Positions 43,817 through 52,573 are shown, counted from the first letter of the stretch. The stretch: 64,000 nucleotides of DNA from Saccharopolyspora hirsuta (GCF_008630535.1 NZ_VWPH01000005.1:1-64000), one strand, 5' to 3'. Numbers and translations are program-made. Notes: generated by a model from the letters alone, not told the origin.

Positions 43817-44566
43817 GTGCCGCACACCGCAGGAATTCTCTACCCCGGCTACAGCGCCGAAGACGACTACCCGACCCTCGAACGCCTGCTCGGCGATGAC
43901 GTCCGCCTGCCGCTGGTGCACACCCTCATGCGCGAGGACGCCCACCGGGTGGACGCGCTGCTGGACATCGGCTCCGAGGAGGTGCTGGCCGACGGCGCCC
44001 GCGAGCTGCTGTCCCGCGGCGTGCAGTCGGTGATCTGGGCGTGCACCTCGGGCAGCTTCGTCTTCGGCTGGCGGGGCGCGCGGGAGCAGGTGGAGAAGTT
44101 GCAGGCCGTGACCGGCCTGCCGACCTCCAGCACCTCGTTCGCGTTCGTGCACGCCGCGGCCCGGCTGGGGTTGCGGCGGGTCGCGGTGGCCGCGACCTAC
44201 CCGGCCGATGTGGCCGCGAAGTTCGAGGACTTCCTGCAGGCCGCCGACCTGGAGGTGGTGCGGTTGTCCAGCCGGGGCATCATCACCGCCGCCGAGGTGG
44301 GCACGCTCGGGCGCGACGAGGTGCTGTCCTTCGCCGCGGCCAACGACGACGACCGGGCCGATGCGCTGCTGATGCCGGACACCGCGCTGCACACCGCGGC
44401 GTGGCTGGACGAGCTGGAGGAGGAGCTGGGCAAGCCGGTGCTCACCGCCAACCAGGTCAGCGCCTGGGAGGCGCTGCGGCTGGCCGGTGCCCAGCAGGCG
44501 CGCGATGGATTGGGAGAGCTGTTCCGCAGCGGAACAGGCGGGGAGCGCAGTGGCTCCCCGGATTGA
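43817..44566 (+). CDS. Racemase-superfamily enzyme, one-Cys paralogue
   Basis: 249 aa. Paralogue of the 42940 enzyme (shared ACTSGSFV and PVLTANQV). C76 is kept, but the second Cys is Asp: D188 in MPDTALH aligns with SCTNLP. This unequal pair suggests a different reaction from its neighbour. GTG 43817 is chosen because GGAG ends six bases before it; ATG 43805 lies within that site. The GntR gene follows 14 bases on. Confidence 0.83.
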   Translation: MPHTAGILYPGYSAEDDYPTLERLLGDDVRLPLVHTLMREDAHRVDALLDIGSEEVLADGARELLSRGVQSVIWACTSGSFVFGWRGAREQVEKLQAVTGLPTSSTSFAFVHAAARLGLRRVAVAATYPADVAAKFEDFLQAADLEVVRLSSRGIITAAEVGTLGRDEVLSFAAANDDDRADALLMPDTALHTAAWLDELEEELGKPVLTANQVSAWEALRLAGAQQARDGLGELFRSGTGGERSGSPD

Positions 44567-44580
44567 GGAGATGGTGTCAG

Positions 44581-45273
44581 GTGCTCGGGACCGACGAGCA
44601 GTACCAGCAGCCGGGTGAGTTAGAGCCGGTGCAGCGCAAGTCGACCGCGGCGATCGTGGCCGACCAGCTGCGCGCGGCGATCATGTACGGATCGCTGCCC
44701 CCGGGCAGCCAGCTGGGCGAGGCCGAGCTGGCCGCCCGGCTGGGCGTGAGCCGGGGACCGCTGCGGGAGGCGATGCAGCGGTTGGTCGCCGAAGGGCTGC
44801 TGCGCAGCGAACCGCACCGCGGGCTGTTCGTGATGGACCTGGACGCGGCCGACGTGCAGGACATCTACCTGGCGCGGCTGGCGGTGGAGCGCGCCGCGTG
44901 CGAGCAGATCGTGCGCCACCACCGGGTGGAGGCGGTGGCGGAGCTGACCGCGGCCCAGAGCCGGATGGTCGCGGCGGCGGGCAAGGGCGACCCGATAGAG
45001 TTGGCCGACGCCGACCAGGAGTTCCACGAGACCCTGGTGCGGGTCTCCGGCAGCGCGCGCCTGCAGCGCATGGCGCAGACGCTGCTGGTGGAGAAGCGGA
45101 TGTGCCTGACGGCGCTGCAGGACAAGTACCACGCCGACGTCCAGGCGCTGGTCGACGAGCACAAGGGTCTGGTGGACGCGATCGAGGCGGGCGACGAGCA
45201 GCTCCTGCTCGAACGCCTCGAAGCCCACATGACTGACGCCTTGGAGCGCCTCAACGGCTCCCTGGCGAGCTGA
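44581..45273 (+). CDS. GntR/FadR family regulator of the DUF3830 regulon
   Basis: 230 aa. Winged helix (about 20-85: IVADQLRAAIMYGSLPPGSQLGEAELA is split over two helices, then RLGVSRGPLREAMQRL) and FCD domain (about 90-220: DADQEFHETLV, LVDEHKGLVDAI, LEAHMTDALERL). GAGGAG lies about ten bases upstream of the GTG. It is the natural binder of the three ATTGTC(A/G)ACAAT palindromes, one of which lies upstream of its own operon. Ligand probably a pathway acid. Confidence 0.9.
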   Translation: MLGTDEQYQQPGELEPVQRKSTAAIVADQLRAAIMYGSLPPGSQLGEAELAARLGVSRGPLREAMQRLVAEGLLRSEPHRGLFVMDLDAADVQDIYLARLAVERAACEQIVRHHRVEAVAELTAAQSRMVAAAGKGDPIELADADQEFHETLVRVSGSARLQRMAQTLLVEKRMCLTALQDKYHADVQALVDEHKGLVDAIEAGDEQLLLERLEAHMTDALERLNGSLAS

Positions 45274-45282
45274 TCCCGCCGC

Positions 45283-45317
45283 GCTGTCGGCGTGTCGCGG
45301 CCCGACACGCCGACAGC
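45283..45317 (+). terminator. Terminator of the GntR gene
   Basis: Perfect 15-bp stem GCTGTCGGCGTGTCG / CGACACGCCGACAGC, five-base loop, ten bases past the stop. Confidence 0.9.
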
Positions 45318-45331
45318 CGTCCGGCGACGCC

Positions 45332-45375
45332 GCGATTTCAATGGAAATCAGACGTGCGAATTCCATTGAAATCGC
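45332..45375. repeat. AT-rich perfect inverted repeat
   Basis: Fifteen-base perfect arms GCGATTTCAATGGAA / TTCCATTGAAATCGC around 14 bases, between the GntR terminator and the 3' end of the dehydrogenase gene. It could terminate the dehydrogenase transcript (minus), but the AT-rich arms are unlike other terminators here and may bind a protein. Confidence 0.7.
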
Positions 45376-45387
45376 CGACGCGGCGAG

Positions 45388-46869
45388 TCACAGGCCGCCG
45401 ATGGCGATGTACTTGGTCTCCAGGAACTCGTCGATGCCGACCTTGCCGCCCTCCCGGCCCAGACCGGAGTGCTTGACCCCGCCGAAGGGCGCCGCCGGGT
45501 TGGACACGATGCCCTGGTTGAGGCCGACCATGCCGCTCTCCAGCGCCTCCGAGACCCGCAGCGCGCGCTGCAGATCCCGGGTGTAGAGGTAGCTGACCAG
45601 GCCGTACTCGGTGTCGTTGGCCTGGGCGATGACCGCCTGCTCGTCGGTGAAGGTGGTGATCGGCGCGACCGGCCCGAAGATCTCCTCCCGGCTCATCCGG
45701 GCCTGCACCGGCACGTTGGCCAGCACCGTGGGCCGGTAGAAGTAGCCGTCGCCGTCGGCGGCCCCGCCGCCGGTGACGACCTCGGCGCCGTGCTGGACGG
45801 CGTCGTCGACCAGGTCGGTGACCTTGCCCAGCTGGGCGTCGTCGATCAGCGGCCCCACCTGCACGTCGTCGCTGACGCCGCGGCCCATCCGCAGGCCCGC
45901 CATCCGCTCGGCCAGCCGCCGGGAGAACTCCTCCGCCACGTCGGCGTGCACGTAGAACCGGTTGGCCGCGGTGCAGGCCTCGCCGACGTTGCGCATCTTG
46001 GCCAGCATCGCGCCGTCGACCGCGGCGTCGAGGTCGGCGTCGGCGAAGACCAGGAACGGCGCGTTGCCGCCCAGCTCCATGGACACCCGCAGCACCTGGT
46101 CGGCGGACTGCTCGATGAGCTTGCGGCCCACCGCGGTGGAGCCGGTGAACGACAGCTTGCGGGCGCGTCCGTCGCGGATCATCGGTTCCATCAGCTCACC
46201 GGCGCGGCGGGAGGTGACCACGTTGAGCACGCCGTCGGGCAGGCCCGCCTCCTGCAGGATCTCGGCCAGCGCCAGCATCGACAGCGGGGTCTGGTGGGCG
46301 GGTTTGATGACCGAGGTGCAGCCGGCGGCGATGGCCGGGCCGATCTTGCGGGTGCCCATCGCCATCGGGAAGTTCCACGGGGTGATCAGCAGCGCCGGGC
46401 CGACCGGCTGGCGCATCACCAGGAACCGCCCGGTCCCGTTGGGGGCCACCGCGTAGTCTCCGCCGATGCGCACCGCCTCCTCGGCGAACCAGCGGAAGAA
46501 CTCCGCGGCGTAGGTGATCTCGGCGCGGGACTCGGTCAGCGGCTTGCCCATCTCGAGGGTCATCAGCAGCGCCAGGTCCTCGTGCCGGGACATGATCAGC
46601 TCGTAGGCGCGGCGCAGGATCTCCCCGCGCTCGCGGGGCGGGTGCTTGGCCCAGCGCGGCTGCGCCTCGGCCGCCGCGGCGAGCGCGGACAGCCCGTCAG
46701 CGGGGGAGGCGTCGGCCACCGAGCACAGCGCCCGGCCGGTGGAGGGGTCCTCCACCTCGTAGCTGCGGTCGGCGGTGGCCGGGCGCCACTTGCCGCCGAT
46801 GAGCAGCTGTTTGGGGGCGGCCTCGACGACGGTGGCCTCTCGAGGGTGCTGTTCGGTGGAAATGGTCAT
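45388..46869 (-). CDS. NAD(P)-dependent succinate-semialdehyde-type dehydrogenase
   Basis: 493 aa. ALDH superfamily with both catalytic residues: Glu in MELGGNAP and Cys in GEACTAANR. SSADH-like pattern (ITPWNFPMAMGTRKIGPAIAAG). With the adjacent class III aminotransferase it forms a GABA-shunt-like pair, converting an omega-amino acid to a dicarboxylate. ATG 46869 is chosen; a GTG at 46932 would lie at the predicted transcript start. Its promoter carries operator 3. Confidence 0.9.
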   Translation of the reverse strand: MTISTEQHPREATVVEAAPKQLLIGGKWRPATADRSYEVEDPSTGRALCSVADASPADGLSALAAAAEAQPRWAKHPPRERGEILRRAYELIMSRHEDLALLMTLEMGKPLTESRAEITYAAEFFRWFAEEAVRIGGDYAVAPNGTGRFLVMRQPVGPALLITPWNFPMAMGTRKIGPAIAAGCTSVIKPAHQTPLSMLALAEILQEAGLPDGVLNVVTSRRAGELMEPMIRDGRARKLSFTGSTAVGRKLIEQSADQVLRVSMELGGNAPFLVFADADLDAAVDGAMLAKMRNVGEACTAANRFYVHADVAEEFSRRLAERMAGLRMGRGVSDDVQVGPLIDDAQLGKVTDLVDDAVQHGAEVVTGGGAADGDGYFYRPTVLANVPVQARMSREEIFGPVAPITTFTDEQAVIAQANDTEYGLVSYLYTRDLQRALRVSEALESGMVGLNQGIVSNPAAPFGGVKHSGLGREGGKVGIDEFLETKYIAIGGL

Positions 46870-46936
46870 GGCAGCGCGAACCCTTCCGGCTCGGACGGTG
46901 GACAGCGACGCTCGGTGATGGTTGCATGACACCCGA

Positions 46937-46953
46937 GATTGTCGACAATCCTA
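46937..46953. promoter_or_regulatory. GntR-type operator 3 with minus-strand -10
   Basis: GATTGTCGACAATC (46937-46950). Read on the minus strand, TAGGAT (46953-46948) overlaps it exactly as at operator 1, so it should control the dehydrogenase. It also lies 30 bases before the aminotransferase ATG, where TACATT (46952-46957) may be the plus-strand -10. One site could therefore switch both genes. Confidence 0.78.
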
Positions 46954-46979
46954 CATTTTCACAACGCTTGGAGTCGATC

Positions 46980-48230
46980 ATGGCTGAGCTCTCGCCGGCG
47001 CTCAAGCAGGCCACGCCGGTCCTGGCCGCCCGCGGTGAAGGGATCTACCTCTACGACGAGCAGGACCGGCGGTACCTGGACTTCACCGCCGGAATCGGGG
47101 TCACCAGCACCGGGCACTGCCACCCGCGCGTGGTCGAGGCGGCGCAGCGCCAGGTGGGCACCCTGATCCACGGCCAGTACACGACAGTCATGCACCGCCC
47201 GCTGCTCGAACTGACCGAGCGGCTCGGCGAGGTGCTGCCGACGGGCCTGGACCGGCTGTTTTACGTCAACTCCGGCAGCGAGGCCGTCGAGGCGGCGGTG
47301 CGGCTGGCGCGGCAGGCCACCGGGCGGCAGAACATCGTGGCCCTCCAGGGCGGCTTCCACGGCCGCACGATGGGTGCTGGGGCGCTGACCAGCTCCGGGA
47401 CCAAGGTGCGCGCCGGGATCGGCCCGATGATGCCCGGGGTGGTGTTCACCCCGTTCCCCGAGCCCTACCGGCACCGCTGCAGCGAGGCCGAGGCGGTGCG
47501 CTTCGCGCTGGCCGAGTTCGACCAGCTCCTGGTCACGGTCAGCGCCCCCCGCGACACCGCGGCGATCATCGTCGAACCGGTCCTGGGCGAGGGCGGGTAC
47601 CTCCCGGCGCCCCCGGAGTTCCTCACCGGCCTGCGCGAGCGCGCCGACCGGCACGGCATCCTGCTCATCGTCGACGAGGTGCAGACCGGCGTCGGGCGCA
47701 CCGGCCGGTTCTGGGGCCACGACCACGCGGGCCTGCGACCGGACATCCTGATCACCGCCAAGGGCCTGGCCAGCGGCTTCCCGATCTCGGCCATCGCCGC
47801 GCCGGAGCAGCTGATGAGCCAGGCGTGGCCGGGTTCGCAGGGCGGCACCTACGGCGGCAACGCGGTGGCCGCCGCCGCGGCGATCGCCACCCTCGACGTG
47901 GTCCGCGACGAGAAGCTCGTGGAGAACGCCGCCGAGCAGGGCCAGCGGCTGCGCGACGGGTTGCGCGGCGTCGCCGCGCAGCACCCGGTGATCGGCGACG
48001 TGCGCGGGCTCGGGCTGATGCTGGCCAACGAGTTCACCGCTCCGGACGGCACGCCGGACGCCGCCACCGCGGCCCGCGCGCACGCGGCCGCCGCCGAGCG
48101 CGGCCTGCTGCTGCTGACCTGCGGCCCGCACGGCAACGTGGTGCGGATGATCCCGCCGCTGATCGTCAGCGCCGACCAGGTCGACGAAGCGGTCGGGCTG
48201 TGGGGCGAGGCGGTCGCCGCGGCAGTTTGA
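46980..48230 (+). CDS. Class III aminotransferase (GABA-transaminase-like)
   Basis: 416 aa. PLP Lys in LITAKGLASGFP; also YVNSGSEAVEAAVRLAR, DEVQTGVGRTGRFW and GGTYGGNAVA. It moves an omega-amino group to 2-oxoglutarate; GABA, beta-alanine or 5-aminovalerate are all possible. ATG 46980 with GGAG seven bases upstream is chosen; the longer frame from 46926 would encode the operator. Divergent from the dehydrogenase. Confidence 0.9.
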   Translation: MAELSPALKQATPVLAARGEGIYLYDEQDRRYLDFTAGIGVTSTGHCHPRVVEAAQRQVGTLIHGQYTTVMHRPLLELTERLGEVLPTGLDRLFYVNSGSEAVEAAVRLARQATGRQNIVALQGGFHGRTMGAGALTSSGTKVRAGIGPMMPGVVFTPFPEPYRHRCSEAEAVRFALAEFDQLLVTVSAPRDTAAIIVEPVLGEGGYLPAPPEFLTGLRERADRHGILLIVDEVQTGVGRTGRFWGHDHAGLRPDILITAKGLASGFPISAIAAPEQLMSQAWPGSQGGTYGGNAVAAAAAIATLDVVRDEKLVENAAEQGQRLRDGLRGVAAQHPVIGDVRGLGLMLANEFTAPDGTPDAATAARAHAAAAERGLLLLTCGPHGNVVRMIPPLIVSADQVDEAVGLWGEAVAAAV

Positions 48231-48242
48231 CCAGCGACCCGG

Positions 48243-48278
48243 GGTGGCGGGTGTGATCTGGGCCTCGCGCCCGCCACC
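48243..48278 (+). terminator. Probable terminator of the aminotransferase gene
   Basis: Nine-base perfect arms GGTGGCGGG / CCCGCCACC with an 18-base loop, starting 12 bases after the stop. Confidence 0.5.
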
Positions 48279-48408
48279 AGCCCAAACGCGCGGGTGCTGG
48301 TCACCGTTCGATAGCGGGGGCTGCCCGGTGGCCGGTCGTCTGGAATGCTGCACGCCAACGATCGACGAGTGCGGGACGCGCCCGCACTGGACCGACGCAG
48401 GTGTGAGC

Positions 48409-49551
48409 ATGAGCGACTGGTCGGCTGGTCAGCAGCCGAGAGGCCGGAAGCCGCAGGGCGGCGGCTACGACTACTACCGCGGCGCCCGTCGCCCGGACGG
48501 GCCACCGCCGGGCCGTCGTCCACCGCCGCCCCCGCCGCCCCGGCGGGGACACCGGCCGCCGGTGGACGACGAGCCGCCACCCCGCCCGCCGCGCCGCCAG
48601 AAGCGGTGGGGACGGCGCATCGGCATCACGCTGGTCGTGCTGGTGCTGCTGCTGGGCGGCCTGGTGATCTACTTCGACAGCACCCTGCAGCGCACCGCGG
48701 CGCTGGACTTCGAGGGCCAGTCCCCGGACTCCTCGGGCACCAACTGGCTGCTGGTCGGCTCGGACAGCCGCGAGGGCCTCGACGACGCGCGGCGGGAGGA
48801 GCTCTCGGCCGGTGACGCCGGTGGGCGCCGCACCGACAGCATGATGCTGGTGCACATCCCCAGCGGTGGCGGGCAGCCCGCGATGATCAGCCTGCCGCGC
48901 GACTCCTACGTGTCCATCCCCGGCCACGGCAAGACCAAGCTCAACTCGGCCTTCTCCTTCGGCGGCCCGCAGCTGCTGGCGCAGACCGTGGAGCAGGCCA
49001 CCGGGGTGCACATCGACCACTACGCCGAGATCGGCTTCGGCGGGTTCGCCGACCTCGTCGACGCCGTCGGCGGGGTGGAGATGTGCCTGGACAAGCCGAT
49101 GAACGATGACATGGCCAACGTCCACCTGGAGGCCGGCTGCCAGACGCTGGACGGGCCCAGCGCGCTGGGCTTCGTCCGGGCCCGCTACTCGCTGCAGGGC
49201 GGCGACCTGGAGCGCGCGGAGAACCAGCGCAAGCTGCTGGGCGCCCTGGTCAAGCAGGCCACCAGCCCGACCACGCTGTTCAACCCGTTCCGGTTGTTCC
49301 CGCTGGCCTCGGGCGCGAGCAAGACGTTCCTGGTCGACGACGGCGACCACCTGTGGCACCTGGCGTCGCTGGCGCTGGCGCTGGGCGACATCAGCGGCGG
49401 CGAGGGCGTGACCACCAGCGTGCCGTTCGGCCGCTTCGGCCGGGACGCCAACGGCGGCTCGGTGATCGTCTGGGACTCCGACGGCGCCGCGCGGATGTTC
49501 GACGCGATCGCCAACGACCGGCCGATCCCGCCGGACCTGCTCGGGAAGTGA
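48409..49551 (+). CDS. LytR-CpsA-Psr family protein
   Basis: 380 aa. Very Pro/Arg-rich cytoplasmic N-terminus (1-65), one membrane helix (about 70-90), LCP domain (about 110-370: WLLVGSDSREGL, TDSMMLVHIP, SLPRDSYVSIPGHG, KLNSAFSFGG). No LytR_C domain, unlike the LCP protein at 22.8 kb. Attaches glycopolymers to the cell wall by family. ATG 48409 chosen; GTG 48403 in frame is equally possible. Confidence 0.92.
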   Translation: MSDWSAGQQPRGRKPQGGGYDYYRGARRPDGPPPGRRPPPPPPPRRGHRPPVDDEPPPRPPRRQKRWGRRIGITLVVLVLLLGGLVIYFDSTLQRTAALDFEGQSPDSSGTNWLLVGSDSREGLDDARREELSAGDAGGRRTDSMMLVHIPSGGGQPAMISLPRDSYVSIPGHGKTKLNSAFSFGGPQLLAQTVEQATGVHIDHYAEIGFGGFADLVDAVGGVEMCLDKPMNDDMANVHLEAGCQTLDGPSALGFVRARYSLQGGDLERAENQRKLLGALVKQATSPTTLFNPFRLFPLASGASKTFLVDDGDHLWHLASLALALGDISGGEGVTTSVPFGRFGRDANGGSVIVWDSDGAARMFDAIANDRPIPPDLLGK

Positions 49552-49558
49552 CCGAACA

Positions 49559-49600
49559 CGATGTGGGCCGCCCCCGGAACCCCGGGAGCGGCCCACATCG
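49559..49600. terminator. Bidirectional terminator
   Basis: Perfect 13-bp stem CGATGTGGGCCGC / GCGGCCCACATCG with an inner CCCCGG/CCGGG-type fold, between the convergent LCP and GH25 genes. The stem core CGATGTGG also occurs in the terminator at 39746. Confidence 0.9.
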
Positions 49601-49616
49601 CCGTTGGGAGGGACGA

Positions 49617-50477
49617 TCAGGATGCGAAGCGCCGCAGCTGCTTGGCGTTGCCGTTGAAGGCGTCCTGCCCACCGGGCAGCGGGCCCTGGTCGCCGTGCTG
49701 CCAGATGCTCTGGTAGTCCCAACCGGCCGGGAGCTCGCCGATCTGCGGGGCGTAGCGGGCGATCCACAGCGGGTTGTTCGCGGCGAAGTCGGGGTTGGCG
49801 CCGGTGCAGCGGTTCCACCAGTCGGTCGTGGTGTAGATGACCGGGAAGCGGCCGGTGCGGGCGTGGTAGGTGTTGGAGAAGTCGGCGATCCACCGCGACA
49901 TCGCGGCCGGGTCCAGCCCGTAGCAGCCGTCGCCGTAGGGGTTGTACTCGATGTCCAGCGCGCCCGGCAGGGTCCGGCCGTCGCGGTGCCAGCCACCGCC
50001 GTTGTCCACGAAGAAGTTGGCCTGCTGGGCACCGCTGGAGCGGTCGGGCAGTCCGAAGTGGTACGCGCCGCGCACCATGCCGACCTCGTGCGAGCCGTTG
50101 TACTGCTGGTTGAAGCTGCCGTTGCGGAACCCGGAGCCCTCGGTGGCCTTGACGTAGGCGAAGCGGGCACCGTCGGCCCAGGCCCGAGGCCAGTCCACAT
50201 CGCCCTGGTGACCGCTGACGTCCATTCCGGACACCACACCCGCGGGCAGCTGCGGGGTTTGGGCGCTGCGGGTGCCGGGCAGGCTGTAGCCGGCCCAGGC
50301 CCCGTTGGGGTCGTGCGGGTCGAGCAGCGGGGCGCTGCGGGCGTTCCCGGGTGCGGCGTATGCGGTACCGGTGGCCAACACGGCCGCGGTGACCAGCGCT
50401 GCCAGCAGCCCTGGCGTCCTACGTGGACGACCGGAGCACCGGGAGCGCCGGTGGTTCTTGCCGAACGAACGTCGCAC
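49617..50477 (-). CDS. Secreted GH25 lysozyme
   Basis: 286 aa. Arg-rich signal peptide (about 1-40, ending ...GTAYAAP), then a GH25 domain: SGMDVSGHQGDVDW, YVKATEGSGF, GAYHFGLP, and catalytic GALDIEYNPYGDGC. It is an N-acetylmuramidase that cuts peptidoglycan outside the cell. GTG 50477 has GAGGAGG upstream. A much longer frame on this strand is antisense shadow of the 50706 gene. Confidence 0.93.
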   Translation of the reverse strand: MRRSFGKNHRRSRCSGRPRRTPGLLAALVTAAVLATGTAYAAPGNARSAPLLDPHDPNGAWAGYSLPGTRSAQTPQLPAGVVSGMDVSGHQGDVDWPRAWADGARFAYVKATEGSGFRNGSFNQQYNGSHEVGMVRGAYHFGLPDRSSGAQQANFFVDNGGGWHRDGRTLPGALDIEYNPYGDGCYGLDPAAMSRWIADFSNTYHARTGRFPVIYTTTDWWNRCTGANPDFAANNPLWIARYAPQIGELPAGWDYQSIWQHGDQGPLPGGQDAFNGNAKQLRRFAS

Positions 50478-50705
50478 TGAACTCGCCTCCTCACCGACGC
50501 GGAACGTCGATCGGAGCCGGGCCGTTGGACCGGCGGGGGCATGGGGATCTTCTGGCGGTCGGAGAATAACGCGGCCCCCCTGGTGCCGCTGTGTTCCGAC
50601 GCGCCGATTCGCCGGGTTTGCCCGGTGGTGCCAGTCCACAGTGGTGTGCGGGTGACGCAGATCTCCCGATTGGAGAATCCCGCCGCGGTCAGGTAGGTCT
50701 CGGGC

Positions 50706-52457
50706 ATGGCACAACGAGCGGGTGGCCCCGGAGCGGGGCGGCGCGGGTACCGGCGGCGACCGGACGATCGCGAGTTCGCCGGTGGTGATCGCGGGGACGA
50801 GCAGGCGCTCCGGCAGGAGCTGCGGGCCGCGCACGGCGCGAGCTACGGCCGCTACAAGTCGCTGCGGGGCCGGTGGTCCTTCCCCGGGTTCACCCTGGAG
50901 GTCCAGCGCGTGCAGCCCGACCCCTACGCCCCGGCCAGCCGCTGCGAGGTCCGCGTCGCCGAACCGGTGGCCGGGTTCCCCGAGCAGCTCTGGGGCGAGC
51001 CGGTGCGGGCCCGGGCGCTGGCCGGGTACCTGGTGCGGGCCGCGCACCGGCGGCTGCGCGACAGCCGACTTCGGGTCGACGCCGGTCGCCAGCAGGTGCT
51101 GGACCGCTCGGCCTGCCAGGTGGTCGGCGGGGAAGTGGTGCTGCGGTTGGGCATCGACCTGCCGGGGCGGGGCCGCACCATCGACGGCCGCCAGGCCGAG
51201 CGGGCGCTGTGCGACGAGCTGCCGGGGGTGGTCGAGACCGCGCTGCGGTGGGCCACCGCTGATCAGGCGCGGGTGCGCGAGTTCGTGGCGTCGGTGGAGG
51301 ACACCGACGCGCTGCGGCGGCAGCTGCCGGAGCTGGGGTTGATCGCGTTCGTCGCCGACGGCGCGATGCTGCCGCGGCGCAGCGGGGTCGACGAGCGGCC
51401 GCTGTCCGACGGGGTGCCCTTCGAGTCGCCGGAGTCGATGCGGGCGGCGGTGGAGCTGCCCAACCGGGGCCGGGTGACCGGGATGGGCGTGCCCGAGGGG
51501 ATCACGCTGATCGTCGGCGGCGGGTTCCACGGCAAGTCGACGCTGCTGCGGGCGCTGGAGTTCGGCGTCTACGACCACGTCCCCGGGGACGGCCGGGAGC
51601 TGGTGGCCTGCCGCGAGGACACGGTGAAGATCCGCGCCGAGGACGGGCGGCGGGTGCACCGGGTGGACGTCAGCCCGTTCGTCAGCCACCTGCCCACCGG
51701 CGCGGACACCACCGACTTCTCCACCGACAACGCCTCGGGCTCGACCTCGCAGGCCGCGGCGATCGTGGAGGCGGTGGAGGCCGGGGCCAAGGTCCTGCTG
51801 GTCGACGAGGACACCGCGGCCACCAACCTGATGATCCGGGACGCCCGGATGCAGGCGCTGGTGGCCAAGTCCGCCGAGCCGCTGACGCCGTTCGTGGACC
51901 TGATCCGCCCGCTGCACGCCGCGCACGGGGTGTCCACGGTGCTGGTGATGGGCGGGTCCGGGGACTACATGGACGTCGCCGACCAGGTGGTGATGCTCGA
52001 CGCCTACCGCGCGCACGACGTGACCGCCCGGGCCAAGCAGCTGGCCGCGCAGCCCACGGGGCGGCACTCCGAGGCGGAGTCCTTCCCCCCGGTGCGCCAC
52101 CGGGTGGTGGACCAGCGGTCGATCCCCACCGAGCGGCCCAAGGTCCGCGCTCGCGGGGTGGACGCGCTGACGCTGGGGGAGTCCACAGTGGAGCTGCGCG
52201 GGGTGGAGCAGGTGGTCGACCCCGCGCAGGTGACCGGGATCGGCCTGGCGCTGGTCAGCTTGGCGCGGCGCGGGGTGCTGGACGGCGAGCGGACGGTGGC
52301 CGAGGTGCTGGAGGCCTTCGCGGCCGACGTCGCCGAGCGCGGGGTGGCCGCGGTCGACGACCGCTACGTCGGCGACTTCGCGGTGCCGCGCCGGTTCGAG
52401 CTGGCCGCGGCGCTGAACCGGCTGCGGGTCCTGCGGGTCTCCGGGTTCCGCGGCTGA
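50706..52457 (+). CDS. ABC-ATPase-fold protein (COG3044-like)
   Basis: 583 aa, no membrane segments. Walker A GGGFHGKSTLLRAL (about 272-285), signature-like ASGSTSQAAAIVEA and Walker B AKVLLVDEDTAATNLMIRD. It belongs to the stand-alone ABC_ATPase (PF09818-type) family, which shares a fold with the trypanosome protein MRB1590; the bacterial role is unknown. The N-terminal 40 residues are basic and probably disordered, suggesting nucleic-acid contact. Divergent from the GH25 gene. Confidence 0.85.
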   Translation: MAQRAGGPGAGRRGYRRRPDDREFAGGDRGDEQALRQELRAAHGASYGRYKSLRGRWSFPGFTLEVQRVQPDPYAPASRCEVRVAEPVAGFPEQLWGEPVRARALAGYLVRAAHRRLRDSRLRVDAGRQQVLDRSACQVVGGEVVLRLGIDLPGRGRTIDGRQAERALCDELPGVVETALRWATADQARVREFVASVEDTDALRRQLPELGLIAFVADGAMLPRRSGVDERPLSDGVPFESPESMRAAVELPNRGRVTGMGVPEGITLIVGGGFHGKSTLLRALEFGVYDHVPGDGRELVACREDTVKIRAEDGRRVHRVDVSPFVSHLPTGADTTDFSTDNASGSTSQAAAIVEAVEAGAKVLLVDEDTAATNLMIRDARMQALVAKSAEPLTPFVDLIRPLHAAHGVSTVLVMGGSGDYMDVADQVVMLDAYRAHDVTARAKQLAAQPTGRHSEAESFPPVRHRVVDQRSIPTERPKVRARGVDALTLGESTVELRGVEQVVDPAQVTGIGLALVSLARRGVLDGERTVAEVLEAFAADVAERGVAAVDDRYVGDFAVPRRFELAAALNRLRVLRVSGFRG

Positions 52458-52573
52458 TCCGGCTCGAACCGCGTTCCGGGGTTTCGCCCGGCGGTGTCGG
52501 GCGGGCATCATCGAGATGAGCGGATTGCCCGATTGCTGCCGCGCGGAGGTGCGCGGCGGACGGGAGGCGAGCG

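Noticed and set aside
49617-52511. 964-residue minus-strand frame
   Set aside because: Only the last 286 residues are real (GH25 lysozyme with its own GTG, ribosome site and signal peptide); the rest is antisense to the ABC-ATPase-fold gene.
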